Shown here: positions 54,329 to 63,860 of the stretch, piece after piece
How the letters are laid out: each line of letters starts with the position of its first letter
Numbering within the stretch: position 1 is the first letter of the stretch
Origin: Treponema sp.
GTDB taxonomy: Bacteria > Spirochaetota > Spirochaetia > Treponematales > Treponemataceae
Direction of reading: 5' to 3'
Length of the DNA: 64,000 nt
Assembly: GCA_017525605.1 (NCBI GenBank)
Contig: JAFXSM010000036.1
Span: 87,580-151,579, forward strand
Notes under the pieces: model-generated
What the model saw: only the letters and a program-made list of their open reading frames with translations
The model's database searches: none
What the model was told of the DNA's origin: nothing
Position numbers and translations under genes: made by a program

Positions 54329-56131
54329 CTACTCCTCCTTTTCTTTGAGCACCGCCAAGAACGCGCTCTGCGGAAGCTCGACGTTTCCAATCATCTTCAT
54401 GCGCTTCTTTCCTTCTTTCTGCTTTTCGAGAAGCTTTCTCTTTCGGGTAACGTCGCCGCCGTAACACTTCGCAAGAACGTCTTTTCTTACAGGATTGACA
54501 GTTTCGCGCGCGATAATCTGGCTTCCGATTGCGCCCTGAATCGCGATTTTGAACTGCTGGCGTGCAATCTCGCCTTTAAGACGCTCGCAGACTTTCTTTG
54601 CGTGGACTGCGGCGGCCGGCTTGTATGCAAGCTGAGAAAGTGCATCGACGGGTTTTCCGTTCAAAAGGATATCGACCTTGACGAGCTCCGTCGGCTGATA
54701 ATCAGTAAGCTCGTAATCGAACGAAGCATAGCCGCGGCTGTAGCTCTTGAGCTTGTCGTAGAAATCAAAAAGCACTTCCGAAAGCGGCATCTCATAAGTA
54801 AGCTCGACGCGTTTTTCGTCAAGATAAGTCATGTTTTTCTGAACGCCGCGCTTTTCGGTGCAGAGGTTCATTATCGAGCCGATGTAGTCGGTCGGAGTGA
54901 TGATAGACGCGTTGATGTAAGGTTCCCACGCGCCTTCAATTCGACCTTCCGGGTATTCAGTCGGGTTGTCGATGATTTTCATTTCCTTGTTCGAGAGCTG
55001 AATTTTGTACTGGACGCTCGGAGCGGTGAAAATCACGGCCTGGTCATAGTCGCGCTCAAGACGCTCCTGAATGATTTCAAGATGAAGAAGCCCGAGGAAT
55101 CCGCAGCGGAAGCCGTTTCCGAGCGCAATCGAATTGTCCTTTTCGTAAACGAGGGACGCATCGTTGAGCTTGAGTTTTTCCATAGCATCCTTCAGTTCCT
55201 CGTAATCGTTCGAGTCCATCGGATAAATCGAAGAGAACACGACAGGCTTCACGTCTTTGAATCCAGGCAACGGCTCATCGGCAGGAGAAGACGCGAGCGT
55301 GACAGTATCGCCGACACGGACATCGGAAACGGTCTTCACGCCGGCAATGACATAACCGACATCGCCAGCCTCAAGAACGCCGGTCTCCTCATAATTGATT
55401 TTGAAAATTCCAATCTGGTCAACTTTGTAGTCGGTGTTGTTCGACATAAAGCGGATTACGTCGCCTTTCTTTATTCGGCCTTCTTTCACCCTGATGTGAA
55501 TGACAACGCCCCTGTACTCGTCGTAATGGCAGTCGAAAATGAGAGCCTGAGTTTTTCCGTTCGGGTCTCCAGTCGGCGGCGGGAATTTCGTGACGATTGC
55601 TTCCATCAGGTCGTCGATTCCCTCGCCAGTTTTTGCGGAAACAGGAACCGCATCGGCAGAATCGAGTCCCAAATCGTGGTCAATCTGATGCTTGATTCTC
55701 GGCAAATCGGCAGACGGCAAGTCGATTTTGTTCACGACAGGAACAATCGTAAGGTCATGCTCCATCGCCATGTAAAGGTTCGAGACAGTCTGGCTTTCAA
55801 CACCCTGAGACGCGTCAACAAGAAGCAATGCGCCTTCGCAAGATGCAATCGCGCGCGAGACTTCGTAAGAGAAATCGACGTGGCCCGGAGTATCGACAAA
55901 ATTCAATTCATAATCGAATCCGTCCTTTGCATGGTAGGGAATCGTCACCGCCTGGCTTTTTATCGTGATTCCGCGCTCCCTTTCTATGTCCATGTTGTCG
56001 AGAATCTGATTCATCATCTGTCTGTCGTCGATGATTTTGGCTTTCTGAATAAGCCTGTCGGCAAGCGTAGATTTTCCGTGGTCGATGTGTGCGACAATGC
56101 AGAAATTGCGCTTAAATTTCATTTCAGTCAT
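54329..56131 (-). CDS. lepA: Elongation factor 4 (LepA)
   Basis: A 600-residue ribosome-associated GTPase that helps initiation and assembly under stress. The G-domain has AHIDHGKSTLADRL, RGITIKSQAVTI, DTPGHVDFSYE and NKIDLPSAD. The LepA-specific C-terminal domain contains YKPAAAVHAKKVCERLKGEI and RKDVLAKCYGGDVTRKRKLL. Length is the family standard. AAAGGA precedes the ATG. A very long open frame on the opposite strand (54296-56221) is a composition artefact. Confidence 0.98.
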   Translation of the reverse strand: MTEMKFKRNFCIVAHIDHGKSTLADRLIQKAKIIDDRQMMNQILDNMDIERERGITIKSQAVTIPYHAKDGFDYELNFVDTPGHVDFSYEVSRAIASCEGALLLVDASQGVESQTVSNLYMAMEHDLTIVPVVNKIDLPSADLPRIKHQIDHDLGLDSADAVPVSAKTGEGIDDLMEAIVTKFPPPTGDPNGKTQALIFDCHYDEYRGVVIHIRVKEGRIKKGDVIRFMSNNTDYKVDQIGIFKINYEETGVLEAGDVGYVIAGVKTVSDVRVGDTVTLASSPADEPLPGFKDVKPVVFSSIYPMDSNDYEELKDAMEKLKLNDASLVYEKDNSIALGNGFRCGFLGLLHLEIIQERLERDYDQAVIFTAPSVQYKIQLSNKEMKIIDNPTEYPEGRIEGAWEPYINASIITPTDYIGSIMNLCTEKRGVQKNMTYLDEKRVELTYEMPLSEVLFDFYDKLKSYSRGYASFDYELTDYQPTELVKVDILLNGKPVDALSQLAYKPAAAVHAKKVCERLKGEIARQQFKIAIQGAIGSQIIARETVNPVRKDVLAKCYGGDVTRKRKLLEKQKEGKKRMKMIGNVELPQSAFLAVLKEKEE

Positions 56132-56174
56132 TTGGTTTTCCTTTCAAATCAAATTTCAAAATTGCTTTCGGATT

Positions 56175-57800
56175 TCAGAAGTAATATGGGCTGTCCATCG
56201 TCGCAGGCAGTGCCATGTTGACATCAAGATAGCCTTTCTTTCTGTTTTTTGAATACACTTCCGCGATTATAGCAGTTTTTTCATCATTGATTTTGATATT
56301 TCTGATTTCAAGATAATCATTTTCGGAAAAACCTGCCTCATCTCCGACAGAGCCTTTCAGAACGTCCCTGATGACATATTTTTTCTTGTTCGAAGAAGTC
56401 GGCTCAAGTTTGAGACCAAAAATCGGAACGAACGCATTTTTGAGAATGTCGCCTTCGTAAACGGCAGAAACAGGGCTGTCAGGGCGGCTAGAAAGATAAA
56501 TCGGAACTACCTTTTCGGAAGGATTTTCAGAATCGATTTCGCTCACGGATTTTACCTTGACGATTGTCTTTGCCGGAGTCTTCATCAGGACATTCTGGAA
56601 TTCATCGAGAGTTGAAACTTTCACGCCGTCAACCTCGACAATCACGTCGCCAACGCCGATTCCGCTTCGGAACGCACTTCCGCCCGGCAAAACATACTGA
56701 ACCTCAACGCCCGAATCCTTGCCCATGATTTTTTTCGTTTTTCCGTATGCGCCGACCCACGAGTGAACGAGCTTTCCACCAGAATAAAGAGCAGGCAATT
56801 CCATCTTGAGATATTCGACAGGAATCGCAAAATTCAGTCCGTTATATTGAAGCATTCCTGCAAAAACGACAGCCTGCACTTTTCCGTTCGAATCGATGCA
56901 AGGTCCGCCAGAGTTTCCTGAGTTCACGGCAGCGTCAATCTGCATGACAGAGCCGAGCGAGAAGAGTTTTCTGTCAACCGCGCTTACGATTCCGCTTGTG
57001 AGAGTACGCTCAAGCCCAATCGGAGAGCCAATCGCATAGATTTTGTCGCCGACATCAAGGTCAGTGCTGGAACCGAGATTGAACACATACGGAGCCGCAA
57101 CTTCCGTTTTCAGAAGCGCAAGATCCATGAGCGGATCCCAGCCGATTACTTTCGCAGGGATTCGATTGTCGCTGTCCTCCGCAAGCTTGATGAAAAGCCG
57201 CGTGTAGTTCTCGTTTTTCGGGTCAACGACATCGGCAATGACGTGGTTGTTCGTGATTATGTAGCCGTCGTTCGAAATGAAAAAACCGGAGCCGATTACG
57301 CGGTCCGCATATCCGTATCCGTTGTGGATTGCAATTCCCTTATCGACCCAAATAGTGACAGTTCCGCTTATGAAAGAAGAAACTTTTTTCGAGCCAGAAC
57401 CGGAAGAAGAGACAAGCCCCGGAACGGATTCCATGCAGAGTTTTTCGAGTTCCGCTTCTGTTTTTCCGAGTTTCGACAAATCCTTGTAGTCCATTGATTT
57501 GAGCGACTTGAAAAGATTACGCGCGACGAACCAGCTTTTGTCTTCGACTGCGGAATTGAACGACGCGACAACGGATTCAAAACATTTTCCGAGCGTCTCT
57601 TCGTCGCCGATAATCGAAGCACGCCAAAGAGCCTGAACATTGTTTTTTTCGATAAGCTCAAGCGTTTTCTTTATCTCGTCATTTCTGACATCCTCAAGCG
57701 TGTAATCGGGAATTTCATAGACAACAGGTTCTTTTATCGAGGAACAAGAACCAAAAACGACAGCCGCAATAACCGGCACAAAAATTTTATTTTTTCTCAT
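56175..57800 (-). CDS. HtrA-like trypsin-family lipoprotein with PDZ regions
   Basis: A 541-residue exported serine protease. The lipobox VFGSC predicts lipidation at Cys19. A helical N-terminal region (about 30-130) precedes the S1C protease domain. The catalytic triad is visible: His186 in TNNHVIADV, Asp226 in DPLMDLALLK, Ser297 in NSGNSGGP. A PDZ domain follows (about 350-410, GVGDVIVEVDGVKVSTLDEF) and a second PDZ-like segment lies near the end (GDEAGFSENDYLEI). HtrA-type proteases remove damaged envelope proteins; the N-terminal extra domain is unusual. No Shine-Dalgarno sequence was found. Confidence 0.9.
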   Translation of the reverse strand: MRKNKIFVPVIAAVVFGSCSSIKEPVVYEIPDYTLEDVRNDEIKKTLELIEKNNVQALWRASIIGDEETLGKCFESVVASFNSAVEDKSWFVARNLFKSLKSMDYKDLSKLGKTEAELEKLCMESVPGLVSSSGSGSKKVSSFISGTVTIWVDKGIAIHNGYGYADRVIGSGFFISNDGYIITNNHVIADVVDPKNENYTRLFIKLAEDSDNRIPAKVIGWDPLMDLALLKTEVAAPYVFNLGSSTDLDVGDKIYAIGSPIGLERTLTSGIVSAVDRKLFSLGSVMQIDAAVNSGNSGGPCIDSNGKVQAVVFAGMLQYNGLNFAIPVEYLKMELPALYSGGKLVHSWVGAYGKTKKIMGKDSGVEVQYVLPGGSAFRSGIGVGDVIVEVDGVKVSTLDEFQNVLMKTPAKTIVKVKSVSEIDSENPSEKVVPIYLSSRPDSPVSAVYEGDILKNAFVPIFGLKLEPTSSNKKKYVIRDVLKGSVGDEAGFSENDYLEIRNIKINDEKTAIIAEVYSKNRKKGYLDVNMALPATMDSPYYF

Positions 57801-57843
57801 AAATCATAAAATCAACAAATTCAAAAATAGATATAAATAAACA

Positions 57844-57875
57844 TCGGGAACCTCAAAAATTCTCGAAGTTCCCGA
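57844..57875 (-). terminator. Terminator after the TPR/calcium-loop gene
   Basis: TCGGGAAC (57844-57851) pairs with GTTCCCGA (57868-57875). On the minus strand a T-rich stretch (TGTTTATTTAT) follows. Confidence 0.6.
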
Positions 57876-57885
57876 AGATGAAGTT

Positions 57886-60204
57886 TCAGTTTTTAGATAC
57901 GGATTTTGCTTCCTCCGCCTTTTTGATGGCAGCTTTTTCCCTCTCGGATTTTTCCACAAAAGTTTCTGTTATAAGTTCCGCAAAAATGCTTGAACCGACT
58001 TTCACGACGTAATATCTACGCTCCTCGTTTTTCGAAGGCTGAACGATTTTCGAAACGCCCTGCCCCTCTTTCTCGAATTCCTTGATGATGAAATACTCGG
58101 CAGCCTTCGCAAGCACCGGGCTTTCCTTTTCGCCAATCCAGAAGAAATTCTTCGAGGAATCCCCGGAGAAGATTTTCACGCGAGTCTGATTTCCGATTGA
58201 AACTCGTACAGGAATTCCGTTCTCGGTCGAAACAGTCACGATTTCGTTCGTGAACGGCTGATGGAACATCGCATCCTCGCAGACAACATCGTTCTCATCT
58301 TTCATCGGATGCTTGACGTAGCGAACGTCCCATTTTCCGTCAGAATTCTCATCCCACGAAGAAATCTTTCCGTATCCTTCCGTGTACTCCTCGACGAATT
58401 CAGGAACAGTGTCGCCGTTCTGGTCGAGCATGACCATCTTCACATAAAAGCCCGTGTTCGCAGAAGGTGCGCCGAAGAGATTCGCGATAATCTGCATCTC
58501 GTCGCGCTCCGTGATGTACCGTTTTGAAAGGTCGGACGTGACTCCGTAACGCTCTTTCGTCTCGAAAAGTCCGTCATCGTCGCTGTCAACAAGGCGCAGC
58601 ACAGGAACGCCGTGGTCGAACTGCGCAATCGCATACACTTTCGCGGAAGCCAAATCTTTCGGAGAACCGATGCAGTATCTTGAGCTCTGCGGGCTTCCGC
58701 TCAAAACAGAAACCTGAACGAACGCATTCGGCCTTTCCGAAGTCGGCATCGTGTAATACGAAGAAGAAACAAGAAGTTCCGAACCAGAAACAGAACGGAC
58801 TTTTTCCGGGATAGTCGGAACGAAGAATTCAAGTCCAAGCGAATTTTTCAGCGCAACGTCATTTTCCATGTTGAACGGAGACCATCTCAAAGTGTCCGCG
58901 AGCAAACTGAAAGAAAGCTCCGCGTTCTCAGGAACAATCGAGCCCGGGACATTTCCGACGTTGTAAGTCGCGGTCAGGACGGCAGGATAATTTCCGTAGA
59001 CGATATCAAGGTTGTTCTCGTCAAGGTGGACGCTCTGAGGAACGCCGAAATCGCAGACCGCATTCCAGTCGTCAACGCCGTCCTGATTTTTGTCGAACAC
59101 GATTTCCTCAGGGCGACCGCGCTTGTAGACGATTCTGAGGTTCACTTCAAGGTCGCCGTCAGTGTCGTCAACGATGATTCCGTTGTATGAATTGAGATAT
59201 TCGGAAAATTCTTTTTTCGTTTTTTCTTCTTTGAGAGCAGAAGCGAAAGACTCAAGAACCGAAAGGTTGAGCGGAACAGAATTTGAGGAATCGGAGAATT
59301 TGTAGAAATAGTCGAGGGCGGCAGTCTCGTCGAGGATGCCGGTCCTGAGAGCGTGTTCCGCAAAATGAATCGAAGAATGTTTTTCCGCATTGAAAGATTT
59401 CATCATGCGAATCTTGTCCTCGCCCTCCTTCTCGAACACGACCGAAAGAAAACGGAGGTCGTCGCCCACGTTCTTGTAGAATTTCCCCGATTTTATCAGC
59501 GAAGAGAACGAATCCGCAATGCGCTCGACATCAAGGTTCAGCTCGCCGCGCTTCTCAGAATCATCTATTTTGTCCAGGAAATTGATTTTGTACTCAAAAT
59601 TGTAGAAAAGTTCAGCGAAACGGATGTCATCCGGGTAGACTTTTCTTGCTGTATCAACCCTGCTCCTCGCCTTGCGCAGAGCCTCGTCGGAATTCTTCGA
59701 CGAAAAACCGAGGTTGTAATACGACCTTACGCGAATGACTTCAGCATCGGAAGAATAGACGAACGGCTCGGAATCAAGAACAGCGAGTGCTTCCTTGAAA
59801 TGCAAAGTCCCGCAGAGAATATCCGCATAGAGAATACGCGCGTTGTCCTTGTTGTAATCGACCCACTGGGATTTGTCGTTGTCGAGCGCACGAACGACAA
59901 TCGAAAGAACCTCTTTTTTTGACGCGCCGAGATGGTACTGGGAAACTGCGGATATGTAGTGCAAATCCGCAACGGTGTCATCATATTCAAGACCGATTTT
60001 TGCTGTCGAGTCAGCTTCTTTCCAAGCATTGTCAGCCGCATACTGCTTTGCGCTCTGGAGATATCTGATTGCAGTGCGCCTGTTCGCAGCAGATGCCGAA
60101 GTCGAAAAAGTAGACTGAGAATTCCTATTCTGTGCTGGAGCAAAAGGAACAAATAAAGAAGCAGCCACAAAGGACACTGCGAAAAATCCAAGAATTCTTT
60201 TCAT
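57886..60204 (-). CDS. Secreted TPR protein with repeated calcium-loop-like motifs
   Basis: A 772-residue protein. The signal peptide (about 1-24, FAVSFVAASLFVPFAPAQ) precedes an N-terminal half of TPR-like helical pairs (about 40-220: AIRYLQSAKQYAADNAWKEA, RALDNDKSQWVDYNKDNARI). The C-terminal half is beta-rich and contains at least five Asp-rich loops of DxDxDG type: DDTDGDLE, DKNQDGVDDWN, DSDDDGLFE, DQNGDTVPEF and DENSDGKWD. These resemble EF-hand/dockerin or thrombospondin type 3 calcium loops. It ends with a charged Lys/Glu helix. I do not recognise the family; an envelope scaffold role is inferred. Confidence 0.82.
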   Translation of the reverse strand: MKRILGFFAVSFVAASLFVPFAPAQNRNSQSTFSTSASAANRRTAIRYLQSAKQYAADNAWKEADSTAKIGLEYDDTVADLHYISAVSQYHLGASKKEVLSIVVRALDNDKSQWVDYNKDNARILYADILCGTLHFKEALAVLDSEPFVYSSDAEVIRVRSYYNLGFSSKNSDEALRKARSRVDTARKVYPDDIRFAELFYNFEYKINFLDKIDDSEKRGELNLDVERIADSFSSLIKSGKFYKNVGDDLRFLSVVFEKEGEDKIRMMKSFNAEKHSSIHFAEHALRTGILDETAALDYFYKFSDSSNSVPLNLSVLESFASALKEEKTKKEFSEYLNSYNGIIVDDTDGDLEVNLRIVYKRGRPEEIVFDKNQDGVDDWNAVCDFGVPQSVHLDENNLDIVYGNYPAVLTATYNVGNVPGSIVPENAELSFSLLADTLRWSPFNMENDVALKNSLGLEFFVPTIPEKVRSVSGSELLVSSSYYTMPTSERPNAFVQVSVLSGSPQSSRYCIGSPKDLASAKVYAIAQFDHGVPVLRLVDSDDDGLFETKERYGVTSDLSKRYITERDEMQIIANLFGAPSANTGFYVKMVMLDQNGDTVPEFVEEYTEGYGKISSWDENSDGKWDVRYVKHPMKDENDVVCEDAMFHQPFTNEIVTVSTENGIPVRVSIGNQTRVKIFSGDSSKNFFWIGEKESPVLAKAAEYFIIKEFEKEGQGVSKIVQPSKNEERRYYVVKVGSSIFAELITETFVEKSEREKAAIKKAEEAKSVSKN

Positions 60205-60292
60205 AATTTTTTCCTAAGTTCTATTTTCTAACTTTTTACAGGGAACTTCAAAAACATGCGATTCTGAAACCGCATTTTCAAAGTGTGCCTTT

Positions 60293-61561
60293 CTAATTAT
60301 CGGCATTTTGGAAGAAAAAGCCGTCAACAATCCAATCCGCATAGCCGAGTTTTCTTCCGAGAACGGCGACATTCAAAAGCGATGCGCAATCCTGAACGAC
60401 GGTGATTTTCTCCCTGTCACATTCTTTGACTTTCCATTCAGAAAAAATCTTCGCGACGCTTTTCATCTTGCCGTCTTTCATGCGAATTTCGTCCCCGCCC
60501 TGAAAACTCCTGAAAATGAATTTGCCGCGAACCGAATAAAAACCGGAGCCGATGATTTTTTCACTAGGCGCAAAAGAGATTTTCAGATTTTCGGAATCAA
60601 GCGAAATTTTTATGGAAGAAAATGCAAGCGAGTGATTTTTCCCGTCATCGTTCCACGAAATTATCTCGCGTATCAGCTTGTAAGGAAAGCGGCCGAAAAA
60701 CCTGATTTTTGAGAGCATCGACTGAAAGACACGCCGACGGACTGATTTATCAAGCGAATAAAAAACTTTTCGTTCGATGCTTATGTATTTTCCTTCATTT
60801 ATGGATTCATCGCAGATTGCATTTTTCATCGCGCCATGCGAAACCGAAGAAAGAGTTTCATCGTCGTCGGCATTTTTTTCGGTTCCGCTCAAAACTGATT
60901 TTCGCCAGCCGTCAAAATTCGCATCGAGTTCCGGGATAAGCACATTTCTGATTCTGTTCCTTAGATAATGCGTGTCGGAATTCGTGGAATCAGTCCTCCA
61001 ATCGATTTTTTTCTCGACAAGGAATTCTTCAATCTGCATTCGAGAAATGTCCAGCAAAGGCCGGACGAATTTCCCCCTCACAAAAGCGATTCCGCCACCG
61101 CCGTCGCAGCCGCTGCCCTGCAGAAAACGCATGAGCGCAGTTTCAAGCTGGTCGTTCTGATTGTGCGCAAGGCAGAGAAAATCCAATTCGTTTTTTTCGA
61201 TGAATTTTTCGAAAATCTCATACCGCAAAAACCTCGCGGCCTCTTCAATTCCGCCGTTTCTTTTTTCGGCAGCCTCAGCGACAATTCCACGTGCAATCAC
61301 GGAAATTTCACATGAAACACCGAGCGACCTGCACAAATCCACAACGAAAGCAGCATCCGCCCCCGACTCTTTTTCCGGGCGGATATTATGGTTCACGGTG
61401 ACGGCAAAAACTTTTTCCGCGCCGAAAATTTCCGCGCACGCAAGCAGAAGCGAAACCGAATCGGCACCGCCTGAAACTGCAACGCCAATTTTTTTCGCGC
61501 ACGAAACATCAATTCCGCATTTTGAAAAACCAACCGAAACTTTTTTTACGAAATCAGCCAT
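60293..61561 (-). CDS. tilS: tRNA(Ile)-lysidine synthase
   Basis: Adds lysine to C34 of tRNA-Ile(CAU) so that it reads AUA; essential in most bacteria. It has 422 residues. The PP-loop SGGADS is at 30-35 (GVAVSGGADSVSLLLAC), followed by VNHNIRPEKESGADAAFV and CLAHNQNDQLETALMRFLQGSG. The TilS substrate-binding middle and C-terminal domains are shorter and more divergent. There is no Shine-Dalgarno sequence; a TAAAAT six bases from the ATG hints at a very short leader. It follows rplY and its terminator. Confidence 0.95.
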   Translation of the reverse strand: MADFVKKVSVGFSKCGIDVSCAKKIGVAVSGGADSVSLLLACAEIFGAEKVFAVTVNHNIRPEKESGADAAFVVDLCRSLGVSCEISVIARGIVAEAAEKRNGGIEEAARFLRYEIFEKFIEKNELDFLCLAHNQNDQLETALMRFLQGSGCDGGGGIAFVRGKFVRPLLDISRMQIEEFLVEKKIDWRTDSTNSDTHYLRNRIRNVLIPELDANFDGWRKSVLSGTEKNADDDETLSSVSHGAMKNAICDESINEGKYISIERKVFYSLDKSVRRRVFQSMLSKIRFFGRFPYKLIREIISWNDDGKNHSLAFSSIKISLDSENLKISFAPSEKIIGSGFYSVRGKFIFRSFQGGDEIRMKDGKMKSVAKIFSEWKVKECDREKITVVQDCASLLNVAVLGRKLGYADWIVDGFFFQNADN

Positions 61562-61577
61562 GCAAATATTTTAAAAC

Positions 61578-61607
61578 AAAAAAGCCCGCCTAAAAAGACG
61601 GACTTTT
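61578..61607 (-). terminator. rplY terminator
   Basis: On the minus strand AAAGTCCG pairs with CGGGCTTT (one G-U pair), 61600-61607 with 61581-61588, followed by Ts. It lies just past the rplY stop and before tilS. Confidence 0.75.
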
Positions 61608-61635
61608 CAAACTCATGTCAGAAAATCAGATTCTC

Positions 61636-62193
61636 TTACTTAGAGCGTGGAGGTGCAACTGTGACGAGAACTGTCTCAGCTGGTGTGAGGAGCTCGATGC
61701 TGTCTGCAAGGCCGAGGTCCTTTACAGTCAAAAGGTCACCGATGTTAACTTTTGAAACGTCAGCGACGATTCTGACAGGAAGGTCTTTTGGCAAAGCCTT
61801 AACCTGAATCTCAGGAACGTGCTTAACCATGAAACCACCCTTGAGAACGCCGGCAGGTGTTCCAGAGTACTGAATTTTGTATGAGCGAACGACTTTCTTT
61901 GTGTTTGAAACAGCGAAGAAATCAGCGTGAACGACTGAATCTGTCATGATGTCGTAGTGAACATCAGAAATGAATGCATCGCTTGCTTTTCCCTCAACAT
62001 CAAGAGTGATGAGAGTTGTCTTTGTGATGCTGCGCCATACTTTGTTGAATTCTGCAACATCAACTTCGATTGCTGTAGACTCACCTTTCTCGTCGTAAAC
62101 TACAGCTGGGATTTTTCCAGCAGCGCGAGTAGCTTTTACAGCTTTCTTTCCTGTCTCTTTGCGAACTTTTGCCGCAATTGTGTACTGTGCCAT
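61636..62193 (-). CDS. rplY: 50S ribosomal protein L25 (CTC/TL5 type)
   Basis: A 185-residue 5S rRNA-binding protein of the two-domain CTC form. The N-terminal L25 domain begins YTIAAKVRKETGKKAVKATR followed by AAGKIPAVVY. The C-terminal TL5-type beta domain has FMVKHVPEIQVKALPKDLPV and VSKVNIGDLLTVKDLGL. AGGAG stands upstream of the ATG. The 220-base leader back to ispE is rich in small hairpins (for example GCAC/GTGC near 62233) and contains a tRNA T-arm-like CCGG-TTCGATT-CCGG near 62311-62325. It could host autoregulation, but nothing definite is shown. Confidence 0.96.
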   Translation of the reverse strand: MAQYTIAAKVRKETGKKAVKATRAAGKIPAVVYDEKGESTAIEVDVAEFNKVWRSITKTTLITLDVEGKASDAFISDVHYDIMTDSVVHADFFAVSNTKKVVRSYKIQYSGTPAGVLKGGFMVKHVPEIQVKALPKDLPVRIVADVSKVNIGDLLTVKDLGLADSIELLTPAETVLVTVAPPRSK

Positions 62194-62415
62194 TCAAGGA
62201 CTCCTAAAAAAATAATTTTTTTTGGAAAGGCCTGCACCGTAAGTGCGAAATGTTTTATTCAAACCCCATCGTTCATCACGCCAGAGCTTTCCATAATACG
62301 AACAACCGGAATCGAACCGGAAAAAGCACCAAGCATTCGTTTTTTTTCGTAGAGCTAATACTGTAGCAGAAATGAAGATTTATATCACTAGCTATAGCGG
62401 AGAATTCATGCAAAT

Positions 62416-63300
62416 TCACGCAAAAACGCATTTCCACTTTTTGCAGAGTTTTTCCATCGCGTCCGACCTTGATTTCTCATCGCCGAAAACGCCGAAGACG
62501 ACCGAGCCGGAGCCTGTCATGTCCGCAAAAACCGCACCCGAATTTTTCAAATCAAGAATTGCATCTGAAATCAAAGGATATTTTTTTTCCAAGACCGAAG
62601 TGAAACTGTTTTTGAAACCAAGATTCTCTTTTGACCATTCGGAAAAATCAGCGCGGTAAAGTTTTTCGTAGTCATCAAAATCGATGTAGCCGGAAAGAGC
62701 AGATTCATCGCTTTCGTAAAATTCATCGACGAGAGAATACGCTTCTTTCGTGGAGCTGAAAACGTCCGGAAAAATCAGAATCATATTCAGCTTCCTGCAT
62801 TCAATTTCGCTCACCTTCTCGCCACGGCCGGAAACAAGAGCCGCGCCGAATCCGTTTTTGAGTCCAAGAAAAAAGAAAACGTCGCTTCCGACCTGCTCCG
62901 CCACGGAAAAAGCAAGCTCCCGAGTGAGCGCGACACCGTAAAGTTCGGAAAGCAGCTTCAAAAAGTACGCCGCATTCGAGGAGCCGCCGCCAAGACCTCC
63001 GCCGGACGGAATCCGTTTTGTGAGCCGCACTTTCACCGAGCGGCTGTCGCATATCCCGGCATTTTTCCTGAAAGCATGGAATGTTTTTGTCAGCGTATTT
63101 TCTTTTGGAAGGACGAGAGAATCGCACTCGACAATGCAGGCGGAGTCGTTTTCATCAGAAAATTCCGCCTCGATTTCGTCGAAAAGATTCACGGTCTGAA
63201 AAATGCTTTCGATTTTGTGGAAATCTCCGTATTCGGAATTCTTAGGGCACACACGAAGCCCGATATTTATCTTTGCTGGCGACAGAATTTTTAACGGCAT
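62416..63300 (-). CDS. ispE: 4-diphosphocytidyl-2-C-methyl-D-erythritol kinase
   Basis: GHMP-family kinase of the non-mevalonate isoprenoid pathway. It has 294 residues: LSPAKINIGLRV at the N-terminus, the ATP loop PSGGGLGGGSSNAAYFL (about 98-114), and a C-terminal glycine motif MTGSGSVVFGVF. The start ATG lacks a Shine-Dalgarno sequence, and a good promoter ends nine bases before it. The other MEP-pathway genes are absent here. Confidence 0.96.
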   Translation of the reverse strand: MPLKILSPAKINIGLRVCPKNSEYGDFHKIESIFQTVNLFDEIEAEFSDENDSACIVECDSLVLPKENTLTKTFHAFRKNAGICDSRSVKVRLTKRIPSGGGLGGGSSNAAYFLKLLSELYGVALTRELAFSVAEQVGSDVFFFLGLKNGFGAALVSGRGEKVSEIECRKLNMILIFPDVFSSTKEAYSLVDEFYESDESALSGYIDFDDYEKLYRADFSEWSKENLGFKNSFTSVLEKKYPLISDAILDLKNSGAVFADMTGSGSVVFGVFGDEKSRSDAMEKLCKKWKCVFA

Positions 63301-63309
63301 AGCGATAAT

Positions 63310-63337
63310 TTTATAATAAATTCAAGATAACGGTCAA
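63310..63337 (-). promoter_or_regulatory. ispE promoter, predicting a leaderless mRNA
   Basis: TTGACC (63332-63337), a 16-base spacer and TATAAA (63310-63315) on the minus strand. The ATG begins at 63300, so the leader would be only about three bases. Confidence 0.55.
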
Positions 63338-63402
63338 TTCAGAAAAAAAAGAGATAATTCAACACAGAAAAATGAAAATTCCGACATTTAAGATAATTTC
63401 GA

Positions 63403-63431
63403 TTGACACAAGTGCCTCAGTTATTTAAATT
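63403..63431 (+). promoter_or_regulatory. Promoter of the small acidic protein gene
   Basis: A perfect TTGACA (63403-63408), a 17-base spacer and TAAATT (63426-63431), about 48 bases before the ATG. Confidence 0.6.
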
Positions 63432-63479
63432 TCAAATTATCGGCAAAAATTATCGGAGAGAAACTAAGGAAGGCACACA

Positions 63480-63758
63480 ATGTTCAACAATGATTTACTG
63501 TCGTTTTCGTATGATGATGAGTATGACGAAAACTTCGTAGAATCCGATGACGATTTCGATGTTTACAATGACTTCGAAAATAACGCAGACAGCTCAATAG
63601 ATTCGCTTGATGACGAAATCTACAATGAGATTTTTGACGGGATGGGTGATACCGAAGCAGATGTTCCAACAGCATCCGACAGTGATACAGGACGTGTCAT
63701 AAAGTTCGATTCCGGCGAGGAAGTTTTCGAAGACTTCGCAATGGAAGAAGCCATATAA
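63480..63758 (+). CDS. Small highly acidic protein, unknown function
   Basis: A 92-residue protein dominated by Asp, Glu, Asn, Ser and Phe/Tyr (FSYDDEYDENFVESDDDFDV and onwards), predicted largely disordered, with no Lys before the C-terminal third. A good promoter, AAGGAAGG before the ATG and a 16-bp palindrome after the stop (63759-63774) support it as a real gene. Candidates include a DNA-mimic or inhibitor protein or a small regulatory protein, but no family is recognised. It lies between ispE and an IS3-family element. Confidence 0.6.
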   Translation: MFNNDLLSFSYDDEYDENFVESDDDFDVYNDFENNADSSIDSLDDEIYNEIFDGMGDTEADVPTASDSDTGRVIKFDSGEEVFEDFAMEEAI

Positions 63759-63860
63759 AAATTCAGCTGAATTTCAATTCGGCATACCTTATATAAATTC
63801 CAAATCAAAGCGACTGCAAACAGTCCAGTTCGGAATGACAAAATAAAAAATCCGGAGTTT

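Noticed and set aside
54296..56221. A 641-codon open frame on the plus strand opposite lepA
   Set aside because: It is fully antisense to the unmistakable lepA gene and has no recognisable domains. Long opposite-strand frames are common in this codon usage.
62290..62345. A tRNA-like T-arm (CCGG-TTCGATT-CCGG) with a partly matching TACGAA/TTCGTA stem upstream of rplY
   Set aside because: Only about 55 bases can be folded, there is no D-arm or anticodon arm, and the T-stem has a mismatch. It is either chance or a decayed tRNA and cannot be called a tRNA gene.
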